Part shown: in pieces, positions 7,585-15,595 of the stretch
Layout of the letters: each line of letters begins with the position of its first letter
Numbering within the stretch: position 1 is the stretch's first letter
NCBI GenBank assembly: GCA_000436035.1
Contig: FR893242.1
Span: 13,155 to 33,140, forward strand
Reading direction: 5' to 3'
Length of the DNA: 19,986 nt
Source of the DNA: Prevotella sp. CAG:732
GTDB taxonomy: Bacteria > Bacteroidota > Bacteroidia > Bacteroidales > Bacteroidaceae
The notes under the pieces: generated by a model
What the model saw: the letters and a program-made list of their open reading frames with translations, nothing else
Databases searched by the model: none
What the model was told of the DNA's origin: nothing
Made by a program: the position numbers and the translations under genes

Positions 7585-7620
7585 CACCAGTTAAAGTTAA
7601 ACTCATAAAAGAATTATATT

Positions 7621-8637
7621 ATGGCAACAACAAAATTCAATCCTAATGGACACGGCAATGCTAAGGCCGGTAGAGATAATACTAAGGTGATATTGACCGC
7701 AGCTGGTGTAGCAGCCGCTGCTGCTGGTGCCGCTGCTGCAGCTCATGTCTTCGGCGGTAAGGAAGAAGAGAAACCAGTGGAAAATCCTGAAGAGGTTACT
7801 TCGCAAGAGGAATCTGTGGTAGAGAATGAGGAGCAAAAGCAAGAGGAGGCTCAGCAGGCTACTGCGGAATCTGAAACTGAAAGTACTGCTGTTGGAGAAG
7901 ATATAGCTCAACCACAACCTACTACAGGAAATGCTTCTCAGTCCAATCCTTCTCCTGAGCCAACTCCATCATCTGCTGAAGGTGAGACTCCTCAGGAAGT
8001 AGCAGAAGCAATTGCTCATGCAGAGGAAATAGATAATAACGACATCGATGCTCCTGCCATGGTGGAAATTGACAAATTCACTTCTGCTTTCGATGAGAAT
8101 GGAAACGAGATTGCGGCTGTAGAGGTTCACAGTCAGGATGGAACTCCTTTCTTGTTGGCTGATATGGATAATGATGGCGTTTATGAGTCTATGTTTGATA
8201 CCGATGGCAACTTTGTGACCCATACAGAAGCCAACCTTACCCATAGTGATTTGGAGGCAATGATGGATCAGACGGGTGGCTTCCTCGCCATCAATGAGCA
8301 GGATCATACTTCCTTGTCAGAAGACCCAACCAACGACATCATTGATACAGAGACCGGTGCACATCCTGATATGGCAATGAACGAGACTTCGACTTCAGAG
8401 ACAACGGAAGCTACTTCCAATCCTACAGGTGAGCAAGATTTGGCACAAGAACCAACAGCTGATGAAATCGACAACTTGTTGGCTGAACTCCTTGGCGACA
8501 ACACAGACCCTGCCTCAAAAGATGTGGATGAAGAAGTTCTTGTTGATGAATATCCTGAGGGTGAAGAAGAGTCTGACGATGATGATGATGCAGACGATGA
8601 CGCTGCGGATGACACCAACGACGATGATGATATTTAA
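7621..8637 (+). CDS. Acidic, alanine-rich-anchored protein of unknown function
   Basis: I do not recognise a family. The 338 residues start with a short basic/polar head (TKFNPNGHGNAKAGRDNTK), then an Ala/Gly-rich hydrophobic segment (about 22-44) that could be a single TM anchor. A long low-complexity region rich in Glu, Ser, Thr and Pro follows (about 47-145). A compact middle part (about 150-225) contains DMDNDGVYESMF and FDTDGNF at 181-198, resembling Asp-rich calcium-binding or FG-GAP-like loops. The last 38 residues (301-338) are almost all Asp and Glu. No cleavable signal peptide is evident, so the anchor may leave most of the chain outside. It follows the caspase gene, and an acidic, disordered chain could be a substrate, calcium buffer or scaffold; these are guesses. 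Confidence 0.8.
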   Translation: MATTKFNPNGHGNAKAGRDNTKVILTAAGVAAAAAGAAAAAHVFGGKEEEKPVENPEEVTSQEESVVENEEQKQEEAQQATAESETESTAVGEDIAQPQPTTGNASQSNPSPEPTPSSAEGETPQEVAEAIAHAEEIDNNDIDAPAMVEIDKFTSAFDENGNEIAAVEVHSQDGTPFLLADMDNDGVYESMFDTDGNFVTHTEANLTHSDLEAMMDQTGGFLAINEQDHTSLSEDPTNDIIDTETGAHPDMAMNETSTSETTEATSNPTGEQDLAQEPTADEIDNLLAELLGDNTDPASKDVDEEVLVDEYPEGEEESDDDDDADDDAADDTNDDDDI

Positions 8638-8656
8638 TGTCTAATGAGTGAAGGCT

Positions 8657-9334
8657 ATGGAACAAGAACCTAAGAAAAAAATAGCTTCATTGGGACAACC
8701 CATTAAAGCTCCAGGTGACAACCGTTTATACGTCATCAAGGAACGTGCCAAGGTTGGTCTCATGTATCAACTGGTATGCCCTGAATGCAACTTTAGCTTG
8801 ATTAAGAAGATCGCTAAGGAGGGACGGCAGCGTTGGGATTGTCCTCAATGCAAGGCTATTGTTGGCTTTGCGGCAGTTAATCCTACTCCCAAGAAGCAAG
8901 AACCTACTGCATCCCCTAAAACAGCGAATGCCTCTGCAAGGCAGGATGCTGCAAAGACGGAAGAAGCGCCAGAACCAAAGAAACCAACCAAAAAGTTGGA
9001 CAAGAGTGCTAGCCAAGACTTAGGTGAGTTCGTTTGGGGAGGTTTCTTCTCTCGCAAGCATTTTGCTCTTCGACCAGGCTCTATCTATATAGGTAGAAAG
9101 GATGAAGATGAAAGATCAGACTTGCAACTGACTGATAAATATGTTAGCCGTCGTTCGGTTAAACTCGATGTGATACCTAGTGACAAGGGGTACTTGTTCA
9201 AGATGACAGTGGAACACGCTTCCAATCCTGTGTATGTCAATAGTACTGAGGTGGCGGTCAATAATAGTATCTACTTGAATTACGATGATGTAATCACCTT
9301 GGGTAAGACAAAGTTGGTTTTCAAAAAGAAATAA
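8657..9334 (+). CDS. Zinc-ribbon plus FHA-domain protein
   Basis: Cytoplasmic phosphopeptide-binding adaptor of 225 residues. I chose ATG 8657; an in-frame GTG at 8648 would add three residues. An N-terminal zinc ribbon has Cys41, Cys44, Cys62 and Cys65 (VCPEC and DCPQC). A Pro/Lys/Ala-rich linker spans about 75-120, and an FHA domain covers about 135-225 with IYIGRKD (G146, R147), LTDKYVSRRSVKL (S164) and NPVYVNSTEV. The conserved His of the SxxH motif is a serine here (Ser167), but the Arg and first Ser that contact phosphothreonine remain. It has no TM segment and reverses the domain order of the FHA protein at 6069. It sits 19 bp after the acidic-protein gene and 4 bp before the PP2C gene, so it belongs to the same operon and probably links kinase output to a partner. 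Confidence 0.88.
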   Translation: MEQEPKKKIASLGQPIKAPGDNRLYVIKERAKVGLMYQLVCPECNFSLIKKIAKEGRQRWDCPQCKAIVGFAAVNPTPKKQEPTASPKTANASARQDAAKTEEAPEPKKPTKKLDKSASQDLGEFVWGGFFSRKHFALRPGSIYIGRKDEDERSDLQLTDKYVSRRSVKLDVIPSDKGYLFKMTVEHASNPVYVNSTEVAVNNSIYLNYDDVITLGKTKLVFKKK

Positions 9335-9338
9335 TAGC

Positions 9339-10250
9339 ATGAATATTTTCTTGTCACGGACTTATTCTTTCTGTCAATTAGGGCAGAGAAAGAATCAAGA
9401 GGATGCTCGTTTTCCTGATATGGACATCATTGACAAACGACAGTGCTTTTTTGTCGTTTGCGATGGAGTCGGTGGTAGCGAGAAAGGAGAGGTGGCTAGT
9501 GCTACGGTTTGTCAGTCTTTTCAAGACTCTCTTTCAGAGGTGGATTTGGCTTCTATGATTTTCGATGAGGATTGTTTCTCGCAAGTTTTGGATGCTGCTT
9601 ATGATGCTTTGGATGGTAAAGCCAATAGCCAAAACCGGGATATGGCTACCACAATGACTTTTGTGTGCTTCCATCAAGGTGGTTGCATGATGGCACATAT
9701 CGGGGATAGTCGCATTTACCAAGTTCGTCCAGGACAAGGAATCATCTATCGGTCGGAGGACCACTCTCTGGTCACTTCTTTGGTTCGTGCCGGAGTCATC
9801 TCCCCCGATCAAGCTGTTGACCATCCCCAAAGTAATGTCATCACTCGGTGCATGGAACCGAAGCAGCCTGATAGGGAACGTTGTATGGCAATGGTGTTTA
9901 ATACTGAAGACGTAAGAAAGGGTGATTATTTCTTCTTGTGTACTGATGGGGTTCTTCACCGTATCTCTGACAATAGTTTGGAAGATATTTTGACGAGCAA
10001 TCGTTGTAATCAGGAGAAAATGGACTCAATGGCTTCTTTGTGTATGGATTCGCCGGATAATAACACGGCTATATTGATACAAGTGGCAGGTGTTGAGGAA
10101 GATGAAGAGCAAGCGGATGATTCCCAAAACGGAAATCCGAGAACTCAGTTGATTCAGCGAGGTAAGTGCTCTTCTGTCGAATTATCTTCAGAGCCAGATA
10201 CCAAGGATGGTTTTTGGGGATGGATAAAAAAGAAATTGTTTAATAGTTAA
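9339..10250 (+). CDS. PP2C-family (PPM) Ser/Thr protein phosphatase
   Basis: Metal-dependent phosphatase that would reverse phosphorylation by the downstream Ser/Thr kinase. The 303 residues contain the PPM motif series in order: GQRKNQEDA (Glu21, Asp22), VVCDGVGGS (Asp42, Gly43), MATTMTFV, AHIGDSRIYQVR (Asp123), EDHSLV, FLCTDGVLHRI (Asp203) and DSPDNNTAILIQV (Asp240), so all the usual metal-binding aspartates are present. The catalytic domain ends near residue 250; the tail (about 251-303) is acidic, then polar, and closes with GFWGWIKKKLFNS, a possible amphipathic membrane-contacting helix. There is no signal peptide, so it acts in the cytoplasm. The start is 4 bp after the zinc-ribbon/FHA stop, so the genes are probably translationally coupled. 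Pairing of PP2C, FHA and Hanks-type kinase genes is a common bacterial arrangement. Confidence 0.95.
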   Translation: MNIFLSRTYSFCQLGQRKNQEDARFPDMDIIDKRQCFFVVCDGVGGSEKGEVASATVCQSFQDSLSEVDLASMIFDEDCFSQVLDAAYDALDGKANSQNRDMATTMTFVCFHQGGCMMAHIGDSRIYQVRPGQGIIYRSEDHSLVTSLVRAGVISPDQAVDHPQSNVITRCMEPKQPDRERCMAMVFNTEDVRKGDYFFLCTDGVLHRISDNSLEDILTSNRCNQEKMDSMASLCMDSPDNNTAILIQVAGVEEDEEQADDSQNGNPRTQLIQRGKCSSVELSSEPDTKDGFWGWIKKKLFNS

Positions 10251-10259
10251 AGATTTTAG

Positions 10260-11819
10260 ATGATGAAATTGAATGGGTTAATCATATTGGGTGCTGCTTT
10301 AGTGCTGGCTCCTCTTTCGGCTGAAGCTACAGTTAGCAAGGCTTCTCTCTCAGTGGCTCCGAAGGCAAAGAAGGATAGCGTGGCTATTATGAAGGAAAAG
10401 GCTGAGAAGGGAGATGCTGTTGCCCAAAATCAAATGGGTGTTTGGTATTATGTAGGTAAGAAAGTGAAACAAGACAACAAGGTGGCACTTGATTGGTGGG
10501 CTAAGAGCGCCAAACAGAACAATCCTGATGCCATTGGCAATATGGCGATGTGCTATCAGTTGGGCAATGGTATCAAGAAGGACTCTGTGATGGCTATGAC
10601 TCTTTATAAGTCTGCTATTAAGAAAGGTAATGAGAGCATCATTCCTCAGCATGAGCAGATTGTCAAGAATACCAAGAGCTTGTTTAGTGCTCGCCTTTTG
10701 ATGGATTGCTACCAAAATGGAATTGGGGTGAAGCGTGATAATAAGAAGGTGGAAAACTATCAGGAAATTCTTGCCACTGCAGGTGACACCAACTTGCAAT
10801 TCTCTTTAGCAATGAAGTATCTCAATAGCAAGCGTTCTGAGCAAGCTGTCAAGTATTTCAAATTGTCTGCAGAGAAAGGTAAGAAAGAGGCTGTTTATTA
10901 TTATGGTTACCTCCTCTTTAATGGAATGGGAGTAGAACAAGATAAAGCCAAGGGACTTGCCCTGATGACAAAGGCTGCAGAACAGAATATGACTGCCGCA
11001 CAATATCAAGTGGGTCGTATCTATTATGAGGGCAATGGAACTGATAAGGATTTGGAGAAGGCAAAGACTTTCTTGTCGAAGGCTGCTGGCAAAAACAAAA
11101 ATGCAGCTTGGCTGCTTGGTTTGTGCTATCTGAATGCTACTACTCCAGATTTATATCTCGCTACACAATGGTTATCAGAATCTGCAAAAGGTCATGAGAA
11201 AGACATCAATGCTCTGTTGGCTGACTCCAAGCAGAAAGTCTTTTATGATTATTTGGCTGGCTTGAAGAAATACTATCTCGATAAGGACTTCGAGGGAGCT
11301 ATCAAGTTGTTCAAGAATGTGGAGAAACTTCAATGTGCAGAAGGCCTCACGATGCAAGCTACCAGCTTGGCAAACAAGGATAACAAGAAACGCAATGTCA
11401 AGAAAGCCATCACTTTCTATGAGAAGGCAATAGAGAAAGGTAGTGCTGTGGCTGCTTATTATTTGTCATCTTTGTATGAGACTGGTGAGGGAATGAAGGA
11501 GGCTGATAAGGCTCAGGCTCTGAAACTCTTGAAAGAGGCTGCGCTAAAGGGAATTGCTTATGCTCAAGATAAGTTGGGTGACAAGTATTTTGCTGGAGAT
11601 GGCATTTCCAAGGATTATACGGCGGCAGCCAAATTGTATCTGCAAGCTGAGGCTCAGAATCGCTTGACCGTATCTGCTGCTAAAAACTTGGTTTATTGCT
11701 ATGAACGAGGCTTCAAGGTGCTTCCTGATTTGGATAATGCCAAGAAGCGCATTGAGGAACTTCAAAAGTATAAGCCAAGCAATAGCTTGATAGAACTGTT
11801 GAAATCTTTAGAGGAATAA
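10260..11819 (+). CDS. Exported Sel1-repeat (SLR/TPR-like) protein
   Basis: Scaffold protein made of Sel1-like repeats, short helical hairpins that bind other proteins. The 519 residues begin with a signal peptide (about 1-23, LNGLIILGAALVLAPLSAEA). They continue as tandem 35-36 residue repeats with the Sel1 pattern A..A...LG..Y..G.G...D...A...L..AA..G. Clear units are at about 52-87 (VAQNQMGVWYYVGKKVKQD), 88-123, 208-243 (YYYGYLLFNGMGVEQDKAKG), 244-280, and several more near the C-terminus. Two ATGs occur in tandem at 10260 and 10263; either could be used. The gene is 9 bp after the PP2C gene and 17 bp before the kinase gene, so it is in the same operon. Its periplasmic position opposite the kinase's outer tail suggests a sensing or assembly scaffold; this is inference. 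Confidence 0.9.
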   Translation: MMKLNGLIILGAALVLAPLSAEATVSKASLSVAPKAKKDSVAIMKEKAEKGDAVAQNQMGVWYYVGKKVKQDNKVALDWWAKSAKQNNPDAIGNMAMCYQLGNGIKKDSVMAMTLYKSAIKKGNESIIPQHEQIVKNTKSLFSARLLMDCYQNGIGVKRDNKKVENYQEILATAGDTNLQFSLAMKYLNSKRSEQAVKYFKLSAEKGKKEAVYYYGYLLFNGMGVEQDKAKGLALMTKAAEQNMTAAQYQVGRIYYEGNGTDKDLEKAKTFLSKAAGKNKNAAWLLGLCYLNATTPDLYLATQWLSESAKGHEKDINALLADSKQKVFYDYLAGLKKYYLDKDFEGAIKLFKNVEKLQCAEGLTMQATSLANKDNKKRNVKKAITFYEKAIEKGSAVAAYYLSSLYETGEGMKEADKAQALKLLKEAALKGIAYAQDKLGDKYFAGDGISKDYTAAAKLYLQAEAQNRLTVSAAKNLVYCYERGFKVLPDLDNAKKRIEELQKYKPSNSLIELLKSLEE

Positions 11820-11836
11820 TACGAAGTTTATAAACG

Positions 11837-13375
11837 ATGGATAAGAGTAAGACTTTACTTTCGCAAGAATCAACATATTGTCTGAAGACAGGCAAGGGTG
11901 ATTATACTCTCAAGTCAGTGTTAGGTGGTGGCGGTTTCGGCATCACCTATTTGGCTGAGAGAACGGTCTTTGAGGGTTCTATCCCTCAAATTCATAAATA
12001 TACCATCAAGGAGTTCTTTATGGCTGACATCTGCAAGCGCAAAGCAGATGGTTGCGTTGTGGTGGATGCTGCTAATGAGGCTAGTTTCCAGGAAAGTCGT
12101 GCCGACTTCTTGACAGAGGCGAATCGCCTCCATGGACTTCAGCATCGAGGCATTGTGCCAGTCAATGAGGTGATTGAGGCAAACAATACCGTCTATTATG
12201 TGATGCAATTCTTAGGAGAAAAGTCTTTGAGCCAGTATGTGAAAGCAAAAGGACGACTTTCTGAGGCTGAGGCTTTGGGTATCGCACAGGAAGTGGCTGA
12301 GGCTCTCAAGTATTTACATGGCAAGAATATGAATCACTTGGATGTAAAGCCAGACAACATCATGATGGTGGAGAAGCCAGATGGCTTGCATCCTGTGTTG
12401 ATAGACTTCGGCTTGTCGCTACATTTCAAGAAGAATGGTTCTGTCACCAACAAGAAGGCAGGCTTGGGTACTTCGGATGGGTATTCTCCGCTCGAACAGT
12501 ATGCTGGTATCACCAAGTTCTCGCCATCGGCAGATGTCTATGCCCTCGGTGCCACCTTATTATATATGTTGACTGGCAAGAATCCTGTCAGAGCCAGCGA
12601 TATGAGCCAGAAGTATATCATCAATGCCTTGCCAGATGACGTTTCTGAGAAATGCAGTAGCCTTCTCATCAATGCTTTGAAGAAAAGTGAGGATGAGCGA
12701 ATGGCTAGTATGGATGGATTCAAGGGACAGCAATACGATTCCTCTTATTCTTCGTATGAAAGAAATTCCACTCGAAAGTTGACTGACAAAATCAAGAAGG
12801 ATGGTGAGCCTTTGGATGTGATGACATGGGTCAAGAGAATTGGAGCCATCCTAGTCTTGCTGTTAGTTTTATATGGTTCTTATCGTGTGATTCGTTACGT
12901 AGCACTCCATCCTTCAACGGAAAAGAAAGCGGAACCAACGGATACAACTCATACATCAACAGACACAACAGCAGTCTTGCCAGTAAAGAAAGACTCGGTA
13001 AAAGTGGATAATAAGGACAAGGGTGGTGAAAGTAAAACTACTATCACAACAGGTTCAGGTGATACACCATCAAAGAAACCAACTCCAGTTCCAGCAACTC
13101 CACAAGAACAACCTGCCAAGAAAGAGCAGGTGGCAACTTCAGGTTCTTTGGATCTCGGTTATGCAGTCTATACAGGTGGTATCAAGAATGGCAAGCCTGA
13201 TGGTACTGGAACTTTGCGATTCAAGCGGTCACATCTTGTAGATTCTTATGACTCAGATGGCAATGTGGCAGATGCAGGTGACCAAGTACGTGGCACATTC
13301 AATAATGGACATTTGGAATATGGTCAATTGATTAAATCAAGTGGTGAAATAAAAAAATTGATGATCGGACGTTAA
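11837..13375 (+). CDS. Membrane Hanks-type Ser/Thr kinase with external MORN-like tail
   Basis: Eukaryotic-like protein kinase, 512 residues. The catalytic domain (about 23-290) shows the glycine loop LGGGGFG (30-35), ATP-binding Lys58 (YTIKEF), probable alpha-C Glu94, catalytic loop HLDVKPDN (His167, Asp169, Asn174), DFG at 190-192, and SPLEQY/SADVYALG further on. The HRD arginine is Leu168, so it is a non-RD kinase that may not need activation-loop phosphorylation. One TM helix lies at about 335-355 (IGAILVLLLVLYGSY), followed by a Thr/Pro/Lys-rich linker (about 360-435). A MORN-like module (about 440-465, YTGGIKNGKPDGTGTLRF) completes the chain outside the membrane. This layout suggests that an extracytoplasmic input is passed to a cytoplasmic kinase. 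Likely partners are the PP2C and FHA proteins of the same operon. Confidence 0.95.
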   Translation: MDKSKTLLSQESTYCLKTGKGDYTLKSVLGGGGFGITYLAERTVFEGSIPQIHKYTIKEFFMADICKRKADGCVVVDAANEASFQESRADFLTEANRLHGLQHRGIVPVNEVIEANNTVYYVMQFLGEKSLSQYVKAKGRLSEAEALGIAQEVAEALKYLHGKNMNHLDVKPDNIMMVEKPDGLHPVLIDFGLSLHFKKNGSVTNKKAGLGTSDGYSPLEQYAGITKFSPSADVYALGATLLYMLTGKNPVRASDMSQKYIINALPDDVSEKCSSLLINALKKSEDERMASMDGFKGQQYDSSYSSYERNSTRKLTDKIKKDGEPLDVMTWVKRIGAILVLLLVLYGSYRVIRYVALHPSTEKKAEPTDTTHTSTDTTAVLPVKKDSVKVDNKDKGGESKTTITTGSGDTPSKKPTPVPATPQEQPAKKEQVATSGSLDLGYAVYTGGIKNGKPDGTGTLRFKRSHLVDSYDSDGNVADAGDQVRGTFNNGHLEYGQLIKSSGEIKKLMIGR

Positions 13376-13376
13376 T

Positions 13377-14546
13377 ATGAAACGATTTATTACATATTAT
13401 ATATTATGTCTGTTTCTCTTCTTGGGGAACGGACATGCTTTTGCCTTGCAATACCAAACGGTATTCTTGAAGAAGGCTGCCCAAAAGATGGCTTTGGATT
13501 CCCTCTTGGAGACTAAGGCAGGCAAGAACGTGGCTAAGTATTTTGATTTCAAGGGAACTAAAATAGTTGCTCACTATGACGGCAATGCCATGGTGGATCA
13601 TTTGGGTATCGTTCTCTTCTCAGAAACGATGAAGAAAGAGAATCCTTCTCCCATCTATGATTTCTTGGAACGTGCATACCTCGACCATATCTATAAGGTA
13701 TCGGACAATAACCTTTACTTGAATAATATCCAGTTCCAAGTGGGTTCGTGGGATTCTTTCAAGAAGATAAATGCGTCAGTACCTTGTAGTGTCAATAATG
13801 GCATGGATAAGTTTTATACCGTGAAGTGGCAGCAGAATGGCAAGACCATTCTTTCCCTCGCCTTCCCTGCTAATTATGAGTATTTTGCCAATGACTCTCG
13901 CAGAAACTTGGAACAGCAGTTCTTGGAATTGCTTCGAGGTTTCAAGTCGGGGAAAGGTGTGGCTAAGGAGAAAGTCAACATCAATGACTTGGGGAAAGTC
14001 AAGGGCAAGAACCTATATGTGAAGAAAGGCAAGTCGTATGTGATTTCTTCCATCAACTCGGATGTCTTTTATCAAGTGGAGGAAACGCCACAGGTGGAAG
14101 AGGGCGATACCATCTATCGCTTGTCTTGCAAACCTATGATGTCGGCGAATTTTCCAAGGGAGAGCTTCTCTAATTTGGTGCTGGGCAAGGTGAGAAATGC
14201 CAATGTCCATTTGTCTTTCTCCATGAGCAACCGAAAGGAAGAGGATTGTCAAGTAAAGCTGCTTGATTTCTTGACCTATTGCAAGAATCAAGGCTGCAAG
14301 ACTTACTTCGGTTATGAGGGGGAGGAGAAAGGACTGTTGCAAGGTACTTTGGTGATGCACAATCAAGCGAATGGTTATGACCATGTCATCTACTTCTCGG
14401 CAAAGAAGAGTTGCTTGACGGATACAAAGGAAGTGTTGGAGGGAAAGGTTTATCTCTATGCTCCATCCACCAATGTCAAGGAATTGTTTGCCAAACCAAG
14501 TCAGAAACGTAACAACAGAAAAGTAAATGTACTAAATATCAAGTGA
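13377..14546 (+). CDS. Exported protein of unknown function
   Basis: I do not recognise a family. The 389 residues begin with a signal peptide (about 1-24, ending NGHAFA), predicting a periplasmic or surface location. The mature part is mixed alpha/beta with regular hydrophobic strands and no repeats, no metal-binding cysteine clusters and no lipobox. Notable stretches are FLKKAAQKMALDSLLETKAG, an aromatic-rich NNLYLNNIQFQVGSWDSF, and a basic, Asn-rich C-terminus. The ATG follows the kinase stop codon by a single base, so translation is coupled and the protein probably works with the kinase. Its stop overlaps the region just before the next gene's start (8-bp gap). A ligand- or partner-binding role for the kinase's outer part is possible but unproven. 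Confidence 0.85.
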   Translation: MKRFITYYILCLFLFLGNGHAFALQYQTVFLKKAAQKMALDSLLETKAGKNVAKYFDFKGTKIVAHYDGNAMVDHLGIVLFSETMKKENPSPIYDFLERAYLDHIYKVSDNNLYLNNIQFQVGSWDSFKKINASVPCSVNNGMDKFYTVKWQQNGKTILSLAFPANYEYFANDSRRNLEQQFLELLRGFKSGKGVAKEKVNINDLGKVKGKNLYVKKGKSYVISSINSDVFYQVEETPQVEEGDTIYRLSCKPMMSANFPRESFSNLVLGKVRNANVHLSFSMSNRKEEDCQVKLLDFLTYCKNQGCKTYFGYEGEEKGLLQGTLVMHNQANGYDHVIYFSAKKSCLTDTKEVLEGKVYLYAPSTNVKELFAKPSQKRNNRKVNVLNIK

Positions 14547-14554
14547 TAAGCGAT

Positions 14555-15541
14555 ATGAAAAGACTCTCTATTTTGTTTCTATTATGGTCCATGGTGCTGG
14601 GGGTGAATGCCCAAAGTGTGTCATTTACCTTTAAGGATGGTATCTATAATCCTTCTCTCAAACAGACGATGGAGAGAAGTGTGTCTTCTCTCTTGTCAGA
14701 GGTCAATCGTGCTGCCAACAATAATGGTTCTCTCAACTTGTCGTCCATCAATATGACGAGCAATGCCAAGGCTTCCTTGAATAATCTGTGGGATAACTTT
14801 CATTTCAAGTGCGATGAGTCTTCTTATTCGGAGAATTGTCTCACGGCAGTCAATGGCTATGAAATTCGTGGTATCTCGGTGACATTGAAGAACGTGGATG
14901 CTACTTATAAGGGTGAGGTCAACAAGGAGTTGACTATCAGTACTGCCAAAGATGGTCAGATTACCGGAGTTCACATGGCATTGGCAAATAATGTATATAA
15001 TTATGTGGTCAATAGTGGCAAGGATGTAACCGACACTCGCCGTCGTCTGGAAATCTTGAAGTTTGTCGAAGACTTCCGTAGCTATTACGATGAGAAAGAC
15101 TTGGAGGCATTGAGAAACGTCTATAGCGATGATGCCTTGATTATCACAGGTAAAGTTATCATGCGAAAGGCGATGGGAAACGACCAAGCTACCTTGCGTC
15201 CTGAGATTGTCTATAGCCGTCAGAACAAGGAACAATATCTTACCAACTTGGCTCGCACCTTCCGCAACAATAAGTATATCAAGGTGAAGTTTGATGCCAT
15301 CAGAGTGAAAAGACATCCAGCCAAGGATGGTTTCTATGGTGTTACTTTGCATCAGAACTGGCAGTCAAGCAATTATAGTGATGATGGCTATGTGTTCTTG
15401 CTTTGGCAATTCCGAGAGGATGAAAATGGCAAAGAACTCCCTCCTGTCATCCATGTAAGAACATGGCAACCTGATATGGTGGGCAACCAACAGTTGTCGC
15501 CAAGTGAGGTGTTTACGGAGAATGACTTTTTTATTCCATAA
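14555..15541 (+). CDS. Exported protein with C-terminal NTF2-like domain
   Basis: Periplasmic protein of 328 residues. I chose ATG 14555 because it gives a clean signal peptide (MKRLSILFLLWSMVLGVNA, cut before Gln); an in-frame GTG at 14543 would precede it and overlap the previous stop. The N-terminal half (about 20-165) is unassigned and contains Ser/Asn-rich helices and beta strands. The C-terminal half (about 170-325) resembles the NTF2/SnoaL fold: a helix with FVEDFRSYYDEKDLEALRNVYSDDALI is the typical opening of that fold, followed by strands with DGFYGVTLHQNWQSSNYSDDG and PPVIHVRTWQPD. Such domains are usually small-molecule pockets or protein-binding modules. Its place 8 bp after the unknown exported protein supports an operon with the kinase. 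The fold call is by eye and the function is open. Confidence 0.75.
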   Translation: MKRLSILFLLWSMVLGVNAQSVSFTFKDGIYNPSLKQTMERSVSSLLSEVNRAANNNGSLNLSSINMTSNAKASLNNLWDNFHFKCDESSYSENCLTAVNGYEIRGISVTLKNVDATYKGEVNKELTISTAKDGQITGVHMALANNVYNYVVNSGKDVTDTRRRLEILKFVEDFRSYYDEKDLEALRNVYSDDALIITGKVIMRKAMGNDQATLRPEIVYSRQNKEQYLTNLARTFRNNKYIKVKFDAIRVKRHPAKDGFYGVTLHQNWQSSNYSDDGYVFLLWQFREDENGKELPPVIHVRTWQPDMVGNQQLSPSEVFTENDFFIP

Positions 15542-15595
15542 TTTCTATATGTTATGACAAATGAGTCGATAGCTTAGTACTATATATAATAAGGT

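Noticed and set aside
8304..8618. A serine-rich minus-strand frame
   Set aside because: It is the antisense reading of the Asp/Glu/Thr-rich tail of the acidic protein; no start context or homology is apparent.
8581..8634. Tandem GAT/GAC triplet run as a microsatellite or phase-variation tract
   Set aside because: The codons alternate irregularly with GCA, GCT and ACC and stay in frame; it is simply an Asp-rich protein tail.
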